A DNA stretch of 64,000 nt from NCBI RefSeq assembly GCF_902148855.1, contig NC_043964.1, positions 8,806,582-8,870,581 on the forward strand. Direction: 5' to 3'. This stretch comes from Sphaeramia orbicularis (lineage: Eukaryota; Chordata; Actinopteri; Kurtiformes; Apogonidae). Shown one piece after another: positions 22,241 to 33,568 of the stretch; position 1 is the first letter of the stretch, and each line of letters begins with the position of its first letter. A model generated the notes under the pieces. The model was not told the origin of the DNA. It was given only the letters and a program-made list of their open reading frames with translations, and did no database searches. Made by a program: the position numbers and the translations under genes.

Positions 22241-23181
22241 GTAAGTACCTTTAAAATCACAACTAAATCAGACAGATTTTCTGTCTTTTAGGCATTAGAG
22301 GAGAAAATATTTGAATTATTGATATATTTGATACTATGGTATGTTTGTATATTTACTTTAATGTTGAGTTTTATATACAAGATTAATTTTCCTCAATTCA
22401 TTTTTATAACATATACCATTAATAATTTCACAGTCATTATTTAATTAGATTTTTTTTTTACGTAGTAATATGTTTTTTGGATTTAACAGGTTTTCACACT
22501 TATGTTCATAATGTTTCACAATCTATAACAACTTTTTTTAACACCTGAAAACCATCTATTAAGTTTTATTATGTCGTTAATTTACGTTATTCTACCAAAA
22601 CTTATTTCAAATCATTATTATATGTGATTTATGATTTACATATTATATATCATAAATGACTGAAATTCTTGGCATAATGTATGAGGTGAGTGAAAACATC
22701 TTTTTACTGTTTAGTCACTTTAACCTCAAGCAAATACTGGTACTGATATAAAGTAAAGGTCATATTTATATTAATGTTTTTTTTTTGTTTTTGTTTTTTT
22801 TTTTAAAGTTGGGAACAAGAAAATATAAATAAATGGATCATTTATAAAGGATGAAATATTTATTTATGTCTTTTTGTCTCTTGGTAGAAACATAAAAGTC
22901 ACTGAATATTTTTTTTCTGTTTAAACATGCAAAATTGCAATAATATGAGTAAATAAGTAAATGTAGTTTGTGTAGTTAAAGTAAACATATGAGGCATGTA
23001 AATGAACAAATACAGGAAATAATCATAAATAAACTTATCTGTTCAATAAACACCAGTGAGTTCAAATAAGTAAACACAACCATCATCCTGTTGATGTTTG
23101 TCTCCTGGTTCCTTTATGTTTTCCGTACATGTCATTGTTGTTCATGTATGATGTATGTTGGTGTGGTGGGTGTATTTTCAG

Positions 23182-23510
23182 GCTCCAGCGTCCCTCCTCC
23201 TGTCCTGACAGTCTTCCCTCCGTCCGCTGCTGAGCTCCAGTCCAACAAAGCCACTCTGGTCTGTCTGTCCAGTCAGTCTGTGGCTTTTGCACATGTGACC
23301 TGGTTGTCTGCTGGGAGTCCGCTGAGCACTGGGATCTCTACCAGCACCGCTGTTCAGCAACCAGACCAGACTTTCCAAATCAGCAGCTACCTGTCCATCC
23401 AGACGTCAGACTGGAACACAGATCAGGTTTACACATGTAAAGTGTCTGTGGGCTCCCACACTTCAGAGAAACACATCAACAAGTCAGCGTGTCCCACTGA
23501 GCAACAGTAG
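23182..23510 (+). CDS. Immunoglobulin light-chain constant exon, c5 (VA variant)
   Basis: Same domain as c1 but QSVAFAHV replaces QSGPFAHV; c6 and c7 share this change. AATAAA at 23665-23670 in a c1-type 3' UTR. Confidence 0.93.
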
Positions 23511-23884
23511 AGGAGCAGAAGCACCATCTGAAACCTGCTTGTGCACTGTTTGAGCTGTGTGGTCTGAACAAGGTTTAGATGATACACAACATGTGTCTGC
23601 ATGCTTACAATCAATGTTGGAACAGATGGAGAGATTTCCATTCTTTGTATTAAATGATGCATTCAATAAAACTGCTTTGATTCAACTTGTTTTGTATTTA
23701 TTTGTTCCTATGAAAATAACACTGTTATATACAGACAGTCACGACATAAATGACATGTTTCCTAAATTCTTAATATTTTTATGCTGTTTAAAATTAAATG
23801 AATCATTAAGAGATGTTTGAATAAACAGTAACTGAAACTGATGTCTCATCCTCCATCAGTGAAACATCACGTCTCTACTCGCCT

Positions 23885-23960
23885 TCCTTCCCAGAATGCA
23901 CCTGCAGGTCTCCACTCATTACTAATAACTTCATGTAAATGAAGGGGTCAAAGGTCAACT
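23885..23960 (+). promoter_or_regulatory. Candidate 3' enhancer module of c5
   Basis: CACCTG 23899-23904, ATGTAAAT 23933-23940 and GGGTCAAAGGTCA just after. Confidence 0.42.
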
Positions 23961-24214
23961 CTTTATGAATGAAAAGGTAATGCTACTTGTTCTGTCAAAA
24001 CATTGTGCATTTGTGATGTCAATGATATCTTGGTTTAGAAACTTTATACCGGACCAAACTGGACAAAAATAATATGATTTAACAGTGTTTTATAATCAAC
24101 ACAGATCAGATTCTCTTGAAGTTTTGGTTCTGTAAATGTTATTTTATTTCATACATATAATATAAGAGATAATCACCTAATGACAGTTTATTCTCTGTCC
24201 AAAGATCAGACATA

Positions 24215-24310
24215 TTATATTTAAATGCAGTTCATTTACATAGAGTTAAATATAAAGTCAGGCGTGCAGGTGCATCCTGGGAAAGAAGAGAGGGCGGAGC
24301 AGAGAGGAGA
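24215..24310 (-). promoter_or_regulatory. Candidate 3' enhancer module of c6
   Basis: ATTTACAT 24234-24241 and CAGGTG 24267-24272, then GCATCCTGGGAAAG. Confidence 0.42.
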
Positions 24311-24721
24311 CGCTTCACTGATGAAGGATGAAAATAGTTTCATTTCATACAGTTCATTTGAACTGACTTGGATTCAAGTCACATCAATCACTTTTCTTTA
24401 GTGTTTTTATTGTTGTGATTCTGAAATGTGAGATCCTTTGACTATCTATAAATTCATATTTTATTAGATTATTTAAATTTCAGGAAATTAGATTCATTTC
24501 ATTTAGTCACTTTATAAATAAACAAACTCAAACTATATTTGATCACAAAGATTTTATTGGATTGAAAATGTAGCGATTGCAAAGCTGATCCAGTATCTCC
24601 ATCTAACTGTTCCAACATTGATTGTAAGCATGCAGACACATGTTGTGTATCATCTAAACCTTGTTCAGACCACACAGCTCAAACAGTGCACAAGCAGGTT
24701 TCAGATGGTGCTTCTGGTCCT

Positions 24722-25050
24722 CTACTGTTGCTCAGTGGGACACGCTGACTTGTTGATGTGTTTCTCTGAAGTGTGGGAGCCCACAGACACTTTACATTTG
24801 TAAACCTGATCTGTGTTCCAGTCTGACGTCTGGATGGACAGGTAGCTGCTGATTTGGAAAGTCTGGTCTGGTTGCTGAACAGCGGTGCTGGTAGAGATCC
24901 CAGTGCTCAGCGGACTCCCAGCAGACAACCAGGTCACATGTGCAAAAGCCACAGACTGACTGGACAGACAGACCAGAGTGGCTTTGTTGGACTGGAGCTC
25001 AGCAGCGGACGGAGGGAAGACTGTCAGGACAGGAGGAGGGACGCTGGAGC
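24722..25050 (-). CDS. Immunoglobulin light-chain constant exon, c6 (VYKC variant)
   Basis: VA variant like c5 and c7. The residue before the second disulfide cysteine is Lys (VYKC) where the seven others have Thr (VYTC). The change sits on the F strand beside the buried bond; it should be tolerated but could alter the surface. Polyadenylation signal at 24553-24558 (plus TTTATT). Confidence 0.92.
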
Positions 25051-25922
25051 CTGAAAATACACCCACCACACCAACATACATCATACATGAACAACAATGA
25101 CATGTACGGAAAACATAAAGGAACCAGGAGACAAACATCAACAGGATGATGGTTGTGTTTACTTATTTCAACTCACTGGTGTTTATTGAACAGATAAGTT
25201 TACTCATGATTATTTCCTGTATTTGTACATTTACATACCTCATATATCTATTTTACTTGTGTAAACCAGATTTAAATACATTACTTTTTTCAGATCATTT
25301 AAACAAATTCAAATAATCTGTGAATTTCATTTCATTTCAGTATGAGACAGAAAGACCTTTGTAAACATTTTACTCTATAAATTCACACTTTTGTGTCTAT
25401 TTTCATATCCCCAGTAAAAAGGATTAATATAAATATTATAATTTCTTTATATCAGTACCAGTATTCTTTATAGGTTAGGGCAACAAATGCTACAAACATG
25501 TGTTCAATCCCCTCATACGTAATGTGGTGAATTTAAAACTTGTAATAATGATTTGGAATATGTCTTAGTAGAATAATGTCAATTAACCTCAAAATAAAAT
25601 TTTGCAGACATTTTTAAAGTATAAATTTAGTATAAATTTAAAAAAATGAGAAACATAACTTTGAAAATGTCTTAAATCCTAAAGGAATAATGAAGAGGAA
25701 AAACTCTTAATTATTGAATGGGAAATTATAAAAGTACATGTTATGAAATTACTTGATGAAAATGTTTCTTGTACTGAAAACTCAACATAGACACAAATGT
25801 AAAAACTTATCATTAACATAGCATTAAATACATTGAAAATGCAGATAGTTTTTCTTCTAATACGTAAGACACACACAAAAAAAAAATCTCTGTGATTTAG
25901 TTGTGATTTTAAAGGTACTTAC

Positions 25923-25956
25923 TTGTCACAGTCAGCTTGGTGCCTGGTCCGAATAC
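25923..25956 (-). CDS. J segment of c6 with 23-RSS
   Basis: VFGPGTKLTVT; heptamer 25957-25963, nonamer 25987-25995. The J-C intron (25051-25922) has no gene. Confidence 0.92.
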
Positions 25957-26369
25957 CACAGTGATTCAGTTTGTGTACACGCTCGTACAAAAACCTCCTG
26001 AAACTGAAACATCCTTTAAAGACAAACTTTCACTCAAAACATCTCATTTCTGTGTTTCCTGTGTGTTTATGATCCATAACACTGATCCACATGAGGACTG
26101 ACTGTGAATATTTCACATTTTGTTTGAATTTAACTCTTATGTTTAATGACCATTGAATTCAGTGTGATTGTAGTGACACTGGTCTGCATATGTTCATCAT
26201 TCAGAAAGTCCAGGAAAGTTCATTAAATTGCCAGTTTTTACCTTTGTTTTCAATATTTGAAATAACTTTCTTTAATTTACTGCAGGTTCATTGGTTAATT
26301 GTCATTTTAATTTCTATTAACTTCAGTTACTCTGTCACTGAGGTTTTTGTCATGGTGTGATTCACTGTG

Positions 26370-26832
26370 ATACAGCTCCATTAATAGAAGCATCATATCT
26401 CTGACAGAAATACTGAGCAGTGTCTCCTACCTCTGCACGTTTAATGATCAATTGGTACTCCATATTTGATAAAGATTTAGAGTTAAATCGATCAGAGGAA
26501 AATCCTGTTCCATAGGTGGGTGAACTGTGACTATGAAAAAAGTACAGAACAAACTGAGGAGCTTCACCAGGAACCTGTTTATACCAGCTGACAACATATG
26601 ACTCGAATCTGTCCATTTTACAGGTGAGAACAACCTCTTGTCCTGCAGAAACTGTGTGGACAGCAGGCGTCTGAGTCAGGACTGTTACTGCATCAACATC
26701 TGTCAACAAACACAAAAATAAATGGATGAGAAATCATGACATCTTCCTGCTTCAAAATATGTGTGAATGACAGAAGCAGGAGAATATCTTACATGTTAGA
26801 GCAGTGATGAGAGTGCAGAGGGTCACCAGCAT
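26370..26832 (-). CDS. Immunoglobulin light-chain V gene, cluster c6 (330-nt subfamily)
   Basis: Leader 26793-26832; V exon 26370-26699. It pairs with the c3 V: VDAVTVLTQ, CKMDRFESY, SKSLSNMEYQ. CDR3 is CQRYDASINGAV, with Tyr where nearly all others have Trp in the xWD/xWN motif. The 12-RSS is intact: heptamer 26363-26369, nonamer 26342-26350. Confidence 0.93.
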
Positions 26833-26911
26833 GTTGTCAGTGTGTGGAGTAAACGTCCTTTACTGTCCAGATGAGACGACAACAGAGATGTGAGGAGAAC
26901 AGAGACTGAAG

Positions 26912-26985
26912 TTTATAAAGAGACTGAGGAGGAGGAGGAGGAGGAGGAGGAGGAGGAGGAGGAGGAGGAGGAGGAGGAGGAGGAG
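26912..26985 (-). promoter_or_regulatory. c6 V promoter: TATA box and (GAG)20
   Basis: TTTATAAA 26912-26919; 20 pure GAG triplets at 26926-26985. Confidence 0.65.
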
Positions 26986-27234
26986 TTTCACTATTCATTA
27001 CACATTTGTACATAAATGATATTCTTCTGTTTCATAGTAAATCCTTTATGTTTTGCTGCTTCCTCCTCTTTAATTTCTTTTTTCATCTACTTCAGTGTGT
27101 TATAAACTCATCTGTGCTCCTGCAGTAAATATTGTCTAATATTAAATAAATCCTTTTGTAAGTGATGTCTATGTTCTAATGTGAACTGAACAAGATTCAT
27201 TCACCCATTTCCTACTTAGACTATGAACGTCAAA

Positions 27235-27605
27235 GAAAAGTTTATTTATATAACACATTTAAAACACCACAAGCTGCCCAAAGTGATGTATAGAGAAAGT
27301 AAACTACATAATATGATAAAATGGTAAAATATAAAAATGTACTAAAGCTGAAGAAAAACAAAACAGATGCAAAAAATAACATAGATAAGAAGTTGATGTG
27401 CTCCTGTGGTCTGGTTCTGGTTCTGGTTCATTTTGGACCATCTGTAGCTGGTTCACAGAGAGCTGGTCCAACCTGTAGTACAAAGAATTCCAGTAATCCA
27501 GTGGAGATGGAATAAACATGTGGACCACAGACTGGAACTGGTTTATAAACAGATACGGGTTCAACTTCTGCTAAAAGAGCTGGACAACAAAGCTGGAGTT
27601 GACAT
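27235..27605 (-). mobile_element. L2/CR1-like LINE fragment, copy 3
   Basis: Same insertion as at 18.6-20.1 kb but without the hAT and with an internal deletion: the 3' tail (27237-27390) is joined to the reverse-transcriptase piece (LDYWNSLYYRLDQLSVNQLQ). It is a dead relic and serves as the empty-site reference for the hAT at 19.2 kb. Confidence 0.7.
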
Positions 27606-28050
27606 AAAAACAAATGAAATCAAATAAAGCACAAAAAAGAATTAATAAGAACAATAAAAGTAATGATACATTAAAAAATAAAAGCCAACCTCTCACAGAG
27701 TTAAAAGCCAATTAGAAAAAAAAATATGTTTTAAGAGAGGATTTAAAAAGTCAGCCTGCCTGATGTGCAAAGGTAGTTCATTAAGTAGGATAAGAAATTA
27801 TTGTCATTATACAGTGGTTCATTTTTAATACAGATGAAGTAAAATTTCTATAAAGATATTAATTTTGCCCAAGAAACATATTAAAACTTACAGAGAATAG
27901 TACAAAGACAGATAAAACTACTAGAAAAATTTATTAAACATATACAAACAGCTAGTTCAATATAAAAGACTGAAGTTAAAAGGATGAAACTTCAGCTATG
28001 GATTTGTAAAAAGTGATTTAAGTCAAGTAAGTTATTCATGATAGTTGTAA
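27606..28050. repeat. Upstream flank of c7, duplicate of c1 upstream
   Basis: No gene. It aligns over its length with 1166-1581. Confidence 0.75.
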
Positions 28051-28109
28051 CTCCTCCTCCTCCTCCTCCTCCTCCTCCTCCTCCTCCTCCTCCTCAGTCT
28101 CTTTATAAA
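28051..28109 (+). promoter_or_regulatory. c7 V promoter: (CTC)15 and TATA box
   Basis: CTC triplets 28051-28095, TTTATAAA 28102-28109. Confidence 0.65.
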
Positions 28110-28188
28110 CTTCAGTCTCTGTTCTCCTCACATCTCTGTTGTTGTCTCATCTGGACAGTAAAGGACGTTTACTCCACACACTGACAAC

Positions 28189-28638
28189 ATGCTGGTGACC
28201 CTCTGCACTCTCATCACTGCTCTAACATGTAAGATATTCTCCTGCTTCTGTCATTCACACATATTATCAAATATCAACCTTTCATTCATGTATTTTTCTA
28301 TTATTTGACAGATGCTGATGCAGTGAAAGTGCTGACTCAGACGCCTGCTGTCCACACAGTTTCTCCAGGACAAGAAGTTGTTCTGAAATGTAACGTTCAG
28401 ACAGATAATACCTATGTCAGCTGGTATAAACAGGTTCCTGGTGAAGCTCCTCAATTGGTTCTATACTTTTATTATAGTCACAGTTCACCCAGCTATGGAA
28501 CAGGATTCTCCTCTGATCGATTTAACTCTAAAACTACGTCAAACATTGATTACCAGTTTATCATTAAACGTGCAGAGGCAGGAGACTCTGCTCAGTATTT
28601 CTGTGGGACATGGGATGGTTCTGCTAATGCAGCTGTAT
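28189..28638 (+). CDS. Immunoglobulin light-chain V gene, cluster c7
   Basis: Leader 28189-28228; V exon 28312-28638. Framework 2 reads SWYKQVPGEAPQLVL; CDR2 region YFYYSHSSPSYGTG; CDR3 GTWDGSANAAV, the same end as c1. The heptamer CACAGTG (28639-28645) is intact. The nonamer is AAAAAAACC (28658-28666) rather than ACAAAAACC. It looks usable, perhaps at lower efficiency. Confidence 0.92.
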
Positions 28639-29050
28639 CACAGTGAATCACACCATGAAAAAAACCTCAGTGACAGAATCAATACAGTTTGGATCATTTA
28701 TTAAAAAAGTAAGCAACTAACCTTCCATTAATTAAGAAAAGATTCTTCAAACATTGAAAATGAAAGTAAAAATTAACAATTTAATGAACTTTCCTGGACT
28801 TTCTGAATGATGAACATATGCAGACCAGTGTCACTACAATCACACTGAATTCAATGGTCATTAAACATAAGAGTTAAATTCAAACAAACTGTGAAATATT
28901 CACAGTCAGTCCTCATGTGGATCAGTGTTATGGATCATAAACACACAGGAAACACAGAAATGAGATGTTTTGAGTGAAAGTTTGTCTTTAAAGGATGTTT
29001 CAGTTTCAGGAGGTTTTTGTACGAGCGTGTACACAAACTGAATCACTGTG

Positions 29051-29084
29051 GTATTCGGACCAGGCACCAAGCTGACTGTGACAA
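29051..29084 (+). CDS. J segment of c7 with 23-RSS
   Basis: Nonamer 29012-29020, heptamer 29044-29050; VFGPGTKLTVT. The J-C intron (29085-29953) has no gene and matches that of c6 closely, in mirror orientation. Confidence 0.93.
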
Positions 29085-29953
29085 GTAAGTACCTTTAAAA
29101 TCACAACTAAATCACAGAGATTCATTTATTTTTTTGTGTCTTACGTATTAGAAGAAAAACTATCTGCATTTTCAATGTATTTAATGCTATGTTAATGATA
29201 AGTTTTTACATTTGTGTCTATGTTGAGTTTTCAGTACAAGAAACATTTTCATCAAGTAATTTCATAACATGTACTTTTATAATTTCCCATTCAATAATTA
29301 AGAGTTTTTCCTCTTCATTATTCCTTTAGGATTTAAGACATTTTCAAAGTTATGTTTTTCATTTTTTAAAATTTATACTAAATTAATACCTTAAAAATGT
29401 CTGCAAAATTTTATTTTGAGGTTAATTGACATTATTCTACAAAGACATATTCCAAATCATTATTACAAGTTTTAAATTCACCACATTATGAGGGGATTGA
29501 ACACATGTTTGTAGCATTTGTTGCCCTAACCTATAAAGAATACTTGTACTGATAGAAAGAAATTATAATATTTATATTAATCCTTTTTACTGGGGATATG
29601 AAAATAGACACAAAAGTGTGAATTTATAGAGTAAAATGTTTGCAAAGGTCTTTCTGTCTCATACTGAAATGAAATGAAATTCACAGATTATTTGAATTTA
29701 TTTAAATGTTCTGAAAAAAGTAATGTATTTAAATCCGGTTTGCACAAGTAAAATAGATATATGAGGCATGTAAATGTACAAATACAGGAAATAATCATGA
29801 GTAAACTTATCTGTTCAATAAACACCAGTGAGTTGAAATAAGTAAACACAACCATCATCCTGTTGATGTTTGTCTCCTGGTTCCTTTATGTTTTCCGTAC
29901 ATGTCATTGTTGTTCATGTATGATGTATGTTGGTGTGGTGGGTGTATTTTCAG

Positions 29954-30282
29954 GCTCCAGCGTCCCTCCTCCTGTCCTGACAGTCTTCCCTCCGTCCGCT
30001 GCTGAGCTCCAGTCCAACAAAGCCACTCTGGTCTGTCTGTCCAGTCAGTCTGTGGCTTTTGCACATGTGACCTGGTTGTCTGCTGGGAGTCCGCTGAGCA
30101 CTGGGATCTCTACCAGCACCGCTGTTCAGCAACCAGACCAGACTTTCCAAATCAGCAGCTACCTGTCCATCCAGACGTCAGACTGGAACACAGATCAGGT
30201 TTACACATGTAAAGTGTCTGTGGGCTCCCACACTTCAGAGAAACACATCAACAAGTCAGCGTGTCCCACTGAGCAACAGTAG
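29954..30282 (+). CDS. Immunoglobulin light-chain constant exon, c7
   Basis: VA variant. Unlike the other plus-strand clusters it has the c2-type 3' UTR with AATAAA at 30446-30451. Confidence 0.93.
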
Positions 30283-30699
30283 AGGACCAGAAGCACCATC
30301 TGAAACCTGCTTGTGCACTGTTTGAGCTGTGTGGTCTGAACAAGGTTTAGATGATACACAACATGTGTCTGCATGCTTACAATCAATGTTGGAACAGTTA
30401 GATGGAGATACTGTATCAGCTTTGATATCGCTACATTTTCAATCCAATAAAATCTTTGTGATCAAATATAGTTTGAGTTTGTTTATTTATAAAGTGAGTA
30501 AATGAAATGAATCTCATTTCCTGAAATTTAAATAATCTAATAAAATATGAATTTATAGATAGTCAAAGGATCTCACATTTCAGAATCACAACAATAAAAA
30601 CATTAAAGAAAAGTGATTGATGTGACTTGAATCCAAGTCAGTTCAAATGAACTGTATGAAATGAAACTGTATTTTCATCCTTCATCAGTGAAGCGTCTC

Positions 30700-30790
30700 C
30701 TCTCTGCTCCGCCCTCTCTTCTTTCCCAGGATGCACCTGCACGCCTGACTTTATATTTAACTCTATGTAAATGAACTGCATTTAAATATA
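30700..30790 (+). promoter_or_regulatory. Candidate 3' enhancer module of c7 (flipped type)
   Basis: CACCTG 30734-30739 and ATGTAAAT 30765-30772. This is the module type seen with minus-strand clusters in the other pairs, here on the plus side. Confidence 0.42.
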
Positions 30791-31039
30791 ATATGTCTGA
30801 TCTTTGGACAGAGAATAAACTGTCATTAGGTGATTATCTCTTATATTATATGTATGAAATAAAATAACATTTTCAGAACCACAACTTCAAGAGAATCTGA
30901 TCTGTGTTGATTATAAAACACTGTTAAATCATATTATTTTTGTCCAGTTTGGTCCGGTATAAAGTTTCCAAACCAAGATATCATTGACATCACAAATGCA
31001 CAATGTTTTGACAGAACAAGTAGCATTACCTTTTCATTC

Positions 31040-31110
31040 ATAAAGAGTTGACCTTTGACCCCTTCATTTACATGAAGTTATTAGTAATGAGGGGAGACCT
31101 GGAGACCTAA
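31040..31110 (-). promoter_or_regulatory. Candidate 3' enhancer module of c8, E-box lost
   Basis: TGACCTTTGACCC (31049-31061) and ATTTACAT (31066-31073) are kept, but the sequence after GGAGACCTG is replaced, so the CACCTG box is missing. Confidence 0.4.
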
Positions 31111-31387
31111 ACAGCATAAAAATATTAAGAATTTAGGAAACATGTCATTTATGTCCTGACTGTCTGTATATAACAGTGTTATTTTCATGGGAAAAAATAA
31201 ATACAAAACAAGCTGAATCAAAGCAGTTTTATTGAATGCATCATTTAATACAAAGAATGTAAATCTCTCCATCTGTTCCAACATTGATTGTAAGCATGCA
31301 GACACATGTTGTGTATCATCTAAACCTTGTTCAGACCACACAGCTCAAACAGTGCACAAGCAGGTTTCAGATGGTGCTTCTGGTCCT

Positions 31388-31716
31388 CTACTGTTGCTCA
31401 GTGGGACACGCTGACTTGTTGATGTGTTTCTCTGAAGTGTGGGAGCCCACAGACACTTTACATGTGTAAACCTGATCTGTGTTCCAGTCTGACGTCTGGA
31501 TGGACAGGTAGCTGCTGATTTGGAAAGTCTGGTCTGGTTGCTGAACAGCGGTGCTGGTAGAGATCCCAGTGCTCAGCGGACTCCCAGCAGACAACCAGGT
31601 CACATGTGCAAAAGGCCCAGACTGACTGGACAGACAGACCAGAGTGGCTTTGTTGGACTGGAGCTCAGCAGCGGACGGAGGGAAGACTGTCAGGACAGGA
31701 GGAGGGACGCTGGAGC
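31388..31716 (-). CDS. Immunoglobulin light-chain constant exon, c8
   Basis: GP variant facing the VA variant of c7. It has the c1-type 3' UTR with the polyadenylation signal at 31228-31233 (plus TTTATT). Upstream open frame carries an H in FHTCHCC where the others have FRTCHCC. Confidence 0.93.
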
Positions 31717-32566
31717 CTGAAAATACACCCACCACACCAACATACATCATACATGAACAACAATGACATGTATGAAAAACATAAAGGAACCAGGAGACAA
31801 ACATCAACAGGATGATGGTTGTGTTTACTTATTTGAACTCACTGGTGTTTATTGAACAAATAAGTTTACTCATGATTATTTACTTTGTTTGTACATTTAT
31901 TTGCCTCATTTATTTTACTAGTACAAACCAGATGTAATTATACGACTTTTTTCTTAACGTTTAAAGAAATATAATCAGTGAATTTCATTTAATTTCAGTA
32001 TTAGACAAAAAGATCTTCGTAAACATTTTACTCTATGAATTCACACTATTCTATTTTCATATCCCCAGTAAAAAGGATTAATATAAACATTACAATTTCT
32101 TTATATCAGTACCAGTATTCTGTACAGGTTATAGTGACTAAAACTAAAAACATGTGTTCAATCACCTCATACATGTCATGAATTTAAAACATATAATGAT
32201 TTGGAATAAGTTTTAGTAGAATAATGTAAATTAACATCACAATAAAATTTGGCAGATATTTTTACGGAATTAAAAAAACTTGGTAGAAATTGTGAAAATT
32301 AATAAACATAACTTTTAAAAGGTCATTAATCCAAAAGTAATAATGAAGAGGAAAAACTTATGAATACGAAATTATAAAAGTACATGTTATGAAATGAATT
32401 GTGGAAAATGTTTCTTGTATTGAAAACTCAACATAGACTCAAAAGTACAAACTTATCATTAACATGGTATTAAATATATTCGAAATGTATATTTTTTCGC
32501 CTAATACATTACAGACAAAAAAAGATAAAATCTCTGTGATTTAGTTGTGATTTTAAAGGTACTTAC

Positions 32567-32600
32567 TTGTCACAGTCAGCTTGGTGCCTGGTCCGAATAC
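32567..32600 (-). CDS. J segment of c8 with 23-RSS
   Basis: VFGPGTKLTVT; heptamer 32601-32607, nonamer 32631-32639. It is the J nearest to tpx2 and to the VB array and shares their orientation. The J-C intron (31717-32566) has no gene. Confidence 0.93.
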
Positions 32601-33009
32601 CACAGTGATTCAGTTTGTGTACACGCTCGTACAAAAACCTCCTGAAACTGAAACCTCCTTTAAAGACAAACTTTCACTCAAAACATCTCATTTCTGTGTT
32701 TCCTGTGTGTTTATGATCCATAACACTGATCCACATGAGGACTGACTGTGAATATTTGACAGTTTGTTTGAATTTAACTCTTATGTTTAATGACCATTGA
32801 ATTCAGTGTGATTGTAGTGACACTGGTCTGCATATGTTCATCATTCAGAAAGTCCAGGAGAGTTCATTAAATTGTTAATTACTTTCATTTTCAATGTTTG
32901 AAGTAACTTTTCTTAATCTGTGGAAGGTTAGCTTTTTCCTTTTTTCATAATTGCTCCGAACTGTATTGACTCTGTCACTGAGGTTTTTGTCATGGTGTGA
33001 TTCACTGTG

Positions 33010-33457
33010 ATACAGCTACACGAGGAGAATTATTCCATCCCCCACAGAAATACTGAGCAGAGTCTCCTGCCTCTGCATTTTTAATGATGAGCTGGTAATC
33101 GATGTTTGATGTAGTTTTAGAGTTAAATCGATCAGATGAGAATCCTGTTCCATAGCTGGGTGAACTGTGACTATGATAAAATCTCAGAACAAACTGAGGA
33201 GCTTCACCAGGAACCTGTTTATACCAGCTGACATAGTCATAATCTGTCTGAACGTTACATTTCAGAACAACCTCTTGTCCTGGAGAAACTGTGTGGACAG
33301 CAGGTGTCTGAGTCAGCACTTTCACTGCATCAGCATCTGTCAAATAATAGAAAAATACATGAATGAATGGTTGAAATTTGATAATGTGTGAATGACAGAA
33401 GCAGGAGAATATCTTACATGTTAGAGCAGTGATGAGAGTGCAGAGGGTCACCAGCAT
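33010..33457 (-). CDS. Immunoglobulin light-chain V gene, cluster c8
   Basis: Leader 33418-33457; V exon 33010-33336. Framework has LKCNVQTDYDY, SWYKQVPGEAPQ and KNAEAGDSAQYFC (Asn for Arg); CDR3 GGWNNSPRVAV. The leader intron is 81 nt, a multiple of three without a stop, so the unspliced reading runs 151 codons; the GTAAGA donor and TTTGACAG acceptor are intact and normal splicing is expected. The 12-RSS is intact: heptamer 33003-33009, nonamer 32982-32990. Confidence 0.93.
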
Positions 33458-33536
33458 GTTGTCAGTGTGTGGAGTAAACGTCCTTTACTGTCCAGATGAG
33501 ACGACAACAGAGATGTGAGGAGAACAGAGACTGAAG

Positions 33537-33568
33537 TTTATAAAGAGACTGAGGAGGAGGAGGAGGAG
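33537..33568 (-). promoter_or_regulatory. c8 V promoter: TATA box and (GAG)6
   Basis: TTTATAAA 33537-33544 and six GAG triplets 33551-33568. Upstream of it the GTTACAAC stretch is of the c1/c5/c7 type, unlike c2, c4 and c6. Confidence 0.6.
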
